Below, piece after piece: positions 56,001-64,000 of a stretch of DNA of 64,000 bases. Within the stretch, counting starts at the first letter, position 1. Each line of letters opens with the position of its first letter. The position numbers and the translations under genes were made by a program. Origin of the DNA: Macrostomum hystrix. Taxonomy: Eukaryota > Platyhelminthes > Macrostomidae. Where the stretch lies: positions 24,527,001 through 24,591,000 of the forward strand of contig CATNEN010000038.1 in NCBI GenBank assembly GCA_950097015.1, in the 5' to 3' direction. A model generated the notes under the pieces. The model saw only the letters and a list, made by a program, of their open reading frames with translations, had not been told where the DNA came from and made no database searches.

Positions 56001-57480
56001 ATAGATATAACAGACAACAAGAGGTCTTTCCTTTCAAAAGCTGATACTTAGAAGTCATTTATGAATAAATAAACCCACAGTTAAGATAATCCTACCAAAA
56101 ATTTACAAACTAAACCTTAAGTAATTAGAGATTAATAGAGGAAAAGCAAAAAGGTAAAAGGGCCCTACCACACAAGAAAATTATAATTCTCAAATTCTTC
56201 ATTCACAGTTTTATCGCTCAGGTTGCATCTTGCATGACCAAAAGTTGAGCTTGTCGATTCATTGATAATGTTCTAGAATTGTACCGACTGTAATGAATAG
56301 CAGTAGCAGAAGAGACCAAAAGCGATCAGTCTAAATTTTAGCGAAAGGTCCGAAATATGAGTGGGACAAGCTAAGCAATATTCGGCCTGTCAGCTGTGTG
56401 TCAATTTCATTGCAATCATCGGATCTGTCCGAATTGTCAGTAACTGTCTTGATCATCAACCTCTGGTGTTGGAATTTCTTTTTGTTCTTGGAAAGTGTCC
56501 TCCTGTGACTGCCGCAGTCTCAACATCATCGATCAAGTATCCTATAGCTATATATAGCCTTTTGATTGCAGCGAAATACCGAGCAATGTAACTCAAGTGT
56601 CTTCCATGTTTAGCAGTGCCAATTCCAAGCAAAAATTTGAAGTTCTTTGAACGCGGAGTATTTTGATAATCGATTCGAATGTTTGCAAGACTTCTGCGAA
56701 AGTGCAAGCTGGGACAGAAAATCTTAATTACAAATTTGCAAACGAACTCTAGCTGTCTTGATACATAAGGGCCGTGATCCTGCATCCACTACTACTACGT
56801 ATAGTATACTCTGCCCGCTGACAGATAGAATATTCTGTCAGCGAATGACTCGACCAGTGGACAACATGCTCACGAGCAGCAAGCGGCCTTTTTTTAAGTC
56901 CGTCAACATCAGTCACAGTCGTCTGTTCGAGACGTCATCGAAATGCATCAATTCAATTGCATATTTGATCGTCCGCAACACAACCACACGCGCACGGCTG
57001 ACCAATTGATGCAAAAAGAATCGACAATGCTCGCTTCAAGCTGCAATGTCAGGTTTTGGACAATCGATTGGACCATCGAAGGCCGCTAAACCACAAGTGG
57101 CTGCAGTGCATTGACCCGAAAGAGCTCGCAAGGGTAGATTTTCCAGCTTTTTTATTGTTGCCCACGACGACAGGCTCTATTTAATTATTGGTTAGAATTT
57201 AGTTAAAACAGGAGTTGAAAGATTAAAACTAATGTAAGTAATAACGTCTATTTGACGAAAAGACTGGGGCAGCTAGGTCACTAGTTCGAATTTATGAGTT
57301 ATGTACAATAGTTCTCACAAAAATACGTCTTTGCTCGACTAGGGGGGATTTTTCTGACAATACAAGCGTAAAGTCTGCTGGGAGTCCTAATATCCGCTCA
57401 AAAAGGGAATTTTCAGCTTTGCATTTGGTTAAAAAGATATAAGTATGGCTATGTTAATACATAGCCAGATATAAACTTGT
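53089..57480. other. Long AT-rich region without a supported gene
   Basis: The likely TAPT1 promoter or first exon lies at the left edge. The stretch at about 53480-53760 looks like a worn tRNA-derived SINE (a GGATTTAATTCC B-box-like site at about 53529 and a CACACAAGTGCACACC tail). The ORFs at 54657-54956 and 56361-57009 have no domain I can name. A patch around 55600-55760 has LTR-like features but no partner. Confidence 0.35.
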
Positions 57481-57498
57481 CTGAGCCTCTATGCACTG

Positions 57499-58335
57499 TC
57501 ATGTGAGTACAGTGGAGTGGCAAATCATTGAAAACCGCGAACAAACTTTCGATCGATAATTATTTTCGAAGCCGAGAAAGAACAAAATCAGTTGCTTCTT
57601 TGTGGGTAGTTTCGCATTAATCTTGGACAGACTGCATTCATTGCTGGATATCTGCTTCGTAACCCTTAAGTGCGCGGACACGAGAGGAAATTGTGAACAG
57701 TCTTTAAATAGCTCGTAATTCGCATTTCGCCGGCTTGGTTTTTTAATTGGCCTTGTACGTGTAGCCTGCACAGCACTATATAAATCGAGGTGTGCAATCA
57801 TCTGCATCATGGTCGTTCGTTTCCGCTTTTATAATGATGTCGTCAAGATATATTAAATGTCAATCTCATATCGGCAAAAAAGGCGGAACACCTTAAGTTA
57901 AGCAAAGTTTTCCGGAGCTGTACGTGTCTTTATCCCAAACGGGACGACTATAATTCCATCTATAGATGTTCCTTGCGGATACGAAAAATAAGTTAAGTCT
58001 CGGTCTCTTCTGTCCTCCCTTGACTTAATTGCCAGTAGGCCGATGTCAGCTGTCGAGAGGCTGGTGAACACGTAATTTTCACTGAAAACACTGAAAACAC
58101 TGAAGAGTCAGCTAGGCTATCAAAATGATTCTTCGATTAATGACAGGGGACTGTAAGGCCGGATTAATATGTTAACCCTCCTATAATCCTTCTTGACCAG
58201 GACAATGACGAAGCCCAATCGGAATTGCATTAGCCCGAATGATATGTCGCGCCGGAGCGATACGGGGTGGCAATCCTTAATTGTCAACCAGAGTGCAATC
58301 GACATTACGTACGTGTAACTTTGTCCGACCAAACC
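57499..58335 (-). pseudogene. Degenerate Ty3/gypsy reverse transcriptase
   Basis: The minus strand shows gypsy RT landmarks in order but in several frames. At 58332-58120 'VIVLVKKDYRRVN' is followed by 'PLSLIEESF', the fingers/palm start. At about 58080-57900 there is a 'FTSL...' start and a 'VVPFGIKT' block. A 'DDIIIK' catalytic box is near 57830. At 57700-57545 'LILFFLGFENNYR' marks the connection to RNase H. Multiple shifts and deletions make it dead. It is unrelated in detail to the intact element at 40229. RNase H and integrase further downstream could not be read. Confidence 0.7.
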
Positions 58336-58399
58336 TTTACATGTGTAAGTGTGACGTCAACTAACTCGAAGTCAGGCTCGATTTGTCCCGAGGCGGAAC

Positions 58400-60915
58400 T
58401 GCAGTTTAACAGCTGTAGGGGCAGCTTGGTTTAACAGTGTGTAAAGTAATCCAGTGCAAATATGATTTCGGTGGCCCACTGATTTGGAGTGGAGCGAGAT
58501 TCGCAGTGAAGCAGATCACTTTAAGTTGATAAATAGCATATACACTGAAGTTATTTACAATTGTTTGACTAATTGAAAAAAGAACGAGCGGAGCGTGAGG
58601 AAGTGCCATACGATAGTTCCCCTGACAGCTATTACAGAAGTGACAGATCTGTCCCCATTTGGGAATGGGATGGACTCAATAATCTCATTAGCCACCTATA
58701 GCTATCATATAGATTACAAATAGTGCAAATAGGTTTAGAGTTGTGTATACATGGCCATAGTCATAGCTGTCAGCGTTAATATTCAAAGTCAAAGTCCTTA
58801 TCATAGTAATTTAGAAATAGTAATATAGTCAGTCAATCACGTTCAGTAGGAGTAGGAAGTAGGAGTCGGCTGGAGTAGGAAGATTTTGGTGCTATTTTCC
58901 ACAGATTTGGTCACCATGATTCTAAGAGTTGAAATGCAAATTATACGGTGCATCAAATAGAGCATAGAGCACCGCGAGAGGTCAAAAATTCATAGCAGAT
59001 GGAGGGGCAGGGTGAAGTCCGGATAATGGAGTATTGTAAAGACTGGAGAGAATCGGAAAAGACTAGAGAAAACCAGCGGACCATTATGAGATAAAAAGAT
59101 AAAAATAATATTATAATTTAAAAAGTAAAAAACAGAGGCAAACCCACAAACGCGGGCACGTAAAAGACTGAATTTTTTTAATACAGACTGACGATGAAAG
59201 AAAGACTAAGCATAGGTCTACTGGCGCAGACAGGGCCGCGGCCAGGTCAATACAATGGGCTCGAGATGTTGCAAATCCGAGAGATCTGAGGGAGAGAAGA
59301 CTGCACCCCCAAAAGGGAGCCCATGGCAACTAAACAATTAAGCAACTGTGGCTGGATAAATTGGACAAAGACGAAAGAAAAGAAAAGAAAAGTAGCTATA
59401 TCTCATTTAAAAAGACATTCTATCCCACCCAAAGCGATCTAACGCAACCAATGTAGTTCGCATTAAATGAACCTCCCCAATTTTAGAGCCAATTGTCTTG
59501 CATGGCAACCTATCGCATTGGGTTTACGTAAAAAACTATAGCGGGAAGTCCTGTAGTGCCCATAAGAAAAATATAGGAATCTATAACAAATTCTTGCGTT
59601 GCTAACAACACCACCTCAGGGAGAGGGGTGGAAAAATACAAAATGCTATTATAAAAGCAAAAGCACGCCCCAGAGAGACCGTAACTCCGAAAGTTATCGA
59701 CATCGTAAAAGAAAGATACACAGCTAAAAGCTTTTGTTTTTTTATTCTCTTTTGTCCAACGAATCCGATTGGATCACTGGAACGTGGCGATCTCAAAATA
59801 GGATCATGATGATTGTGAATCATGACAAATAACCCTCAGCCGACCGACTTGGAAAATCTCAATGAAGCCTAAACTGTAGAATTTTACAGTTTTACTATAT
59901 TTTTAAGCTATTAATTATAGTTAGGCCCTATAAAGCACTTTAGGCCATTTAAATCATTTAGACACTCTAAATCATCTATGCCCAAGCCCAAGGGCTGTAA
60001 ACTTATTTTTAGCGAAAAACAAAAAAGCGAATATCGACGTCATAAATTAACGTGTATTAGGCCACCCGACGGCAGAGGTCTAGACGGGGAAAAAGCTTAA
60101 AATATCTCCCGTCTAGCCTGGAAAAAGCTCGTCTGTTAAGCTTTCTTCTATGGACTAGACCGGAAAAAGCTCATCTGTTTTAACTAACTAGTACTTCAAT
60201 GCAGCAAGGCTAGAAATTAAGCGATTTATTGTGTTTTGTTTAACCTGTTAAAAATCCTAAATTTTGAAATACGACTTTGTTTTAAAGTGCTGTTTGAATA
60301 AAAACGAATTTAAAATTCATCAGCACGGGGCTGGCAGTATATGATTCATTATCAGGTTTGATGTTACTTGCAGAATTTACAAGCTAGTCAGTTGCTTTAA
60401 AGCTATACATAGATGTGACTTACATTGTATGGTGAAGTTGAAGATTGCTTTTTGTCGAATATGAATTTTCTTGTAATGTAACAGTAAAGCCACTATATTA
60501 CTACTTGCTAGATTAGAAAGTTGTAGTAACAGGTTACAGGAATTAACTATTAACTCAGGTTCTTTAGCTTTATGGGCTTTTTCTGATGTGAAACTTTTGT
60601 TAAGTAGAAATCAAGCTAGGCTATGCCTAGGCACGATATATTTTCTAAACATTTGATCTATTTATCCAATAATGTGCTGATAAATTATATAAATACTGTT
60701 TAGTTATAGCTTTTTTGTTATTATAAATGCTAGTTAGTAGTTATATAAAAAATTATATGGCACTCATTTGCATGAAGAAAATTTATTGAATTGTTCTAAA
60801 CTACCAAATAGCTTTTTATGTTATGATCTAGTCATATTTGTTAATTTAGAGACATTATCTATATTAGTATTAAATACATTTTACAATATAAAGTATAACA
60901 TATATATATACTATA
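58400..60915. other. AT-rich region without a supported gene
   Basis: No coding frame with motifs. A short GTAGGAGTAGGAAGTAGGAG patch (about 58846-58885) is a local repeat. The GC-richer segment at 59200-59340 may be a LINE 3' remnant but has no motif that can be defended. Confidence 0.35.
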
Positions 60916-60919
60916 TTTA

Positions 60920-62430
60920 TCCAGTCCTCCTCGCTACCCAGCCCTCTAGTCCTCCTAGATATCCTGCCCCTAGCTGTCTAGTCCTAGCTAGCAATCTTGC
61001 CCCCCTAGCTGGCCAGTCCTAGTTAGCTATCCTGGCCCCTAGCTGTCCAGTCCTAGCTAGCTATCCTGCCCCCTAGCTGTCCAGTCCTAGCTAGCTATTG
61101 TGCCCAGTGCCCCCCTAACTGCCTAGTCCTAGCTAGCTATCCTGCCACCCCTAGCTAGCTATCCTGCCCACTAGCTGTCCAGTCCTTGCTAGAAATCTTG
61201 CCCCCCCCTAGCTGGCCAGTCCTAGCTAGCTATCCAGGCCCCCCCTAGCTAGCTATCCTGCCCACTAGCTGTCCAGTCCTAGCTAGCAATCTTGCCCCCC
61301 CTAGCTAGCAATCCTGCCCCCCTAGCTGTCCAGTCCTAGCTAGCTATCCTGCCCCCTAGCTGTCCAGTCCTAGCTAGCTATTGTGCCCAGTGCCCCCCAA
61401 CTGCCTAGTCCTAGCTAGCTATCCTGCCACCCCTAGCTAGCTATCCTGCCCACTAGCTGTCCAGTCCTAGCTAGAAATCTTGCCCCCCCTAGCTGGCCAG
61501 TCCTAGCTAGCTATCATGCCCCCCTAGCTAGCTATCCTGCCCCCCTAGCTAGCTATCCTGCCCCCCCTAGCTAGCTATCCTGCCCCCCTAGCTAGCTATC
61601 CTGCCCCCCTAGCTAGCTATCCTGCCCCCCTAGCTAGCTATCCTGCCCCCCTAGCTAGCTATCCTGCCCCCCTAGCTAGCTATCCTGCCCCCTAGCTGTC
61701 CAGTCCTAGCTAGCAATCTTGCCCCCCTAGCTGTCTAGTCCTAGCTAGCTATCCTGCCCCCTAGCTGGCCAGTCCTAGCTAGCAATCCTGGCCCCTAGCT
61801 GGCCAGTCCTAGCTAGCTATCCTGGCCCCTAGCTGTCCAGTCCTAGCTAGCTATCCTGCCCCCTAGCTGTCCAGTCCTAGCTAGCTATTGTGCCCAGTGC
61901 CCCCCTAACTGCCCAGTCCTAGCTAGCAATCCTGGCCCCTAGCTGGCCAGTCCTAGCTAGCTATCCTGGCCCCTAGCTGTCCAGTCCTAGCTCGCTATCC
62001 TGCCCCCTAGCTGTCCAGTCCTAGCTAGCTATTGTGCCCAGTGCCCCCCTAACTGCCTAGTCCTAGCTAGCTATCCTGCCCCCCTAGCTGTCCAGTCCTA
62101 GCTAGCTATCCTGCCCCATAGCTGTCCAGTCCTAGCTAGAAATCTTGCCACCCCCCTAGGTGGCCAGTCCTAGCTAGCTATCCTGCCCCCCTTAGCTAGC
62201 TATCCTGCCCCCCTAGCTAGCTATCCTGCCCCCCTAGCTAGCTATCCTGCCCCCCCTAGATAGCTATCCTGCCCCCCCTAGATAGCTATCCTGCCCCCTA
62301 GCTGTCCATTCCTAGCTAGCTTTTCTGCCCCCCTAGCTGTCCAGTCCTAGCTAGCTATCCTGCCCCCCCACTAGCTGTCTAGTCCTATCTTGCCTCCCTA
62401 GCTTTCTAGTCCTAGCTAGCTATCCAGTCC
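60920..62430. repeat. Composite minisatellite CCTAGCTAGCTATCCTGCCC / CCTAGCTGTCCAGT
   Basis: 1.5 kb built from two interleaved modules: CCTAGCTAGCTATCCTGCCC(C)n and CCTAGCTGTCCAGTCCTAGC. Blocks of several modules recur, including a GTGCCCAGTGCCCCCC variant at about 61103, 61385, 61890 and 62035. There are self-complementary CTAGCTAG cores throughout. Confidence 0.93.
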
Positions 62431-62779
62431 AGTCCAGTATTTATACAAGAATACTTTTTTTCTTTATAATTTATTATAAAGAATAATTTATTAAACTTGG
62501 TTTATGATTTTATATTGCTAACCGAGGCACTATTTCGAAGTGATTAAATAAGGCTATATATATTTGATTTCCTAAACTATTATATGACAAATGAGATACA
62601 ATTCATATTTCATTTAATTACTTAAATTAAGATAAATCTCCAGTTATGAGCAACCTGCCAACCTTACCAGGGTAGCTATACCAACCACTAGCTAGAAGGT
62701 TATATTTATATACTACAAGCTGTGGCCTATAAAGCTGGATTTAACGAAGTCATTTATTATGTTCCCTTTATATGACACG

Positions 62780-63095
62780 GACCCTGCTCTGCCCCTGCCC
62801 CTGCCCCTGTCCAACTTTCGCACTGCCCTTGTCTGGCCCCTACCCCACCCCTTGCCTCTACCGATGCCCTACCCCTGCCCTAGACCCAGCCTCAGCCGCT
62901 GCCCCTGCTCCAGCCCCGACCCCCTGTCCCTGCCCCTGCCCCAACCCCCTGTCCCTGCCCCTGCCCCAACCCCCTGCCCCTGCCCCAACCCCCTGTCCCT
63001 GCCCCTGCCCCAAACCCCCTGCCCCTGCCCAGTCCCATCCCCTGCCCAAACCCTGCAGTAGTCCTGCCCCTGCCCCACCACCAGCCCCTGCCCTG
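62780..63095. repeat. C-rich CTGCCC repeat (CCCCTGCCCCAACCCCCTGTCC)
   Basis: Irregular 6/12/18-bp pyrimidine-rich array about 60 bp upstream of the acceptor of the first KDZ exon. Frames read through it are proline-rich artefacts. Confidence 0.88.
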
Positions 63096-63157
63096 CTGTA
63101 GCACTACTTTGTTCCTTTTTCCTTACTGTAGTTTTCTTATGCTTTATTTTATTTCAG

Positions 63158-64000
63158 TTTCCTCGTTCAGTAAATCTTGGCATCCGAGTATCGCGGCGCC
63201 GCGGCCGTGGTTCACTCTTTCTGCCCTATAATGTCGCTAGAGCCAACTTTAACCGGCAAACTACTCAAAGCAGTCAGGAATCCGCAGCTTCTCAGCATTC
63301 TGTAGCAGATCATGTATCAGATCATGCAGAAAGGGACTGGGACGTCGTAGATTCCGTGGCAGCATCACCAAAGTTGCAGCAGCCTCTACAGGACTGGGAG
63401 CGAGAAGAACCAGTTATTGAGCAGCAGTCGTCTGCTTGTCTAAAGCAATTTATTCTACAGCCGTGCTGCCGCTGCATGAATGATGGTTTCGTATATTGTA
63501 CTACATGCGCCAGCAAATTCTGCTCGGATTGTATGAAAGATACGCATGGCACCTTTCTGGTGCACAAATTTACCGAGTGGAATGTAAGTTGACTGTTCAT
63601 AACTTCATATGAAAGTGCATCTTCTTATGTCGTGGATGTGACTTTCGTTTACTCTTCAAACTCATTATAGGGAGAGATGTACCAAGACTCTACTCCTGCT
63701 GAGCGGCCTGTCATTCATTGCTGTGTTAATTCCCGAGAGGATTTACATAGTAGCACGTCTGCTAATGTATACGACCATCTTGGTCGTACGTAATTTTTAA
63801 CATTTGCTGTGTATTGCGATGGTGCTACCCGTATTAACATTGTTTTACGTATTTACATTCTGGGGCAATATCATTTTAGATCGCATCTTTGTGTCAGTTC
63901 ATCTTTGTGCGGAATGTTCTATTAACGATGCTATGCTTATTGCGGGCTACTTTCCTGTTACAAAAGTTAGTTCCGACAAATTCATTCACAAGAGACTTCT
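63158..64000 (+). CDS. KDZ-superfamily transposase gene, N-terminal CxC region (partial)
   Basis: Three exons read in one frame: 63158-63583, 63671-63785 and 63880 to the window edge (426, 115 and at least 121 nt; donors GTAAGT and GTACGT; phases 0 then 1). Exon 1 has a basic 'RRRGRG' patch, then 'CCRCMNDGFVYCTTCASKFC' and 'SDCMKDTHGTF...HKFTEWNG'. Exon 3 has 'HLCAECSINDAMLIAGYFP'. This order (CxxC zinc cluster, C-x2-C...H...H, W-N-G, then CxxC followed by hydrophobics-GYFP) is that of the CxC2 cysteine clusters that precede KDZ (Kyakuja-Dileera-Zisupton) transposase cores. The catalytic core would lie beyond the window. A start exon is missing upstream. It could be an active transposon gene or a domesticated copy. 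Confidence 0.7.

Noticed and set aside
56361-57009. RNase H/integrase part of the gypsy relic at 57499-58335
   Set aside because: Position and strand would fit, but no catalytic motif could be read in any frame.

Overview
This is invertebrate animal DNA. Genes have GT-AG introns, the coding families are metazoan (DEG/ENaC channels, an HMX homeobox gene, MIOS, TAPT1, RPB10), and retrotransposons and tRNA-derived SINEs are common. Repeat load, channel duplication and a possible spliced-leader acceptor in front of RPB10 fit a flatworm or another lophotrochozoan. That placement is inference, and no species can be named from sequence alone.

Left part (1 to about 18.5 kb): AT-rich DNA with decayed retroelements (a LINE reverse transcriptase at 1-1503 and an LTR-element pol fragment near 2440-2840), a MITE-like element with inverted repeats (4512-5312) and an unusual run of four stem-loops with one shared loop (7737-7847). 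The small single-exon gene for RNA polymerase subunit RPB10 follows at 9077. Next come two tandem four-exon DEG/ENaC channel genes on the minus strand (9951-12579 and 13845-17159), with two SINE families in and around them.

Right part (about 18.5 to 64 kb): about twenty unrelated minisatellites fill most introns and intergenic space. Four further conserved genes can be rebuilt exon by exon: a small secreted/membrane protein (20000-20488, minus), HMX (26486-28665, plus, 3 exons, 326 aa), the GATOR2 subunit MIOS (34291-48454, minus, 7 exons, 993 aa) and TAPT1 (50748 to about 53043, minus). MIOS intron 2 is a 19-bp minisatellite into which a nearly intact Ty3/gypsy retrotransposon has inserted (40229-44864, 303-bp LTRs, CACAT target duplication, one 1,333-aa gag-pol frame). 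A degenerate gypsy pol lies at 57500-58335. The window ends inside a + strand gene whose cysteine cluster matches KDZ (Kyakuja-Dileera-Zisupton) transposases.

The most unusual features are these. Individual MIOS introns are made of private minisatellites, and the units in three of them carry, or start exactly at, a 5' splice-site sequence. HMX intron 1 has telomere hexamers in its branch-point zone. The two DEG/ENaC genes are identical over a long stretch of exon 3, with identity stopping at the intron edge.
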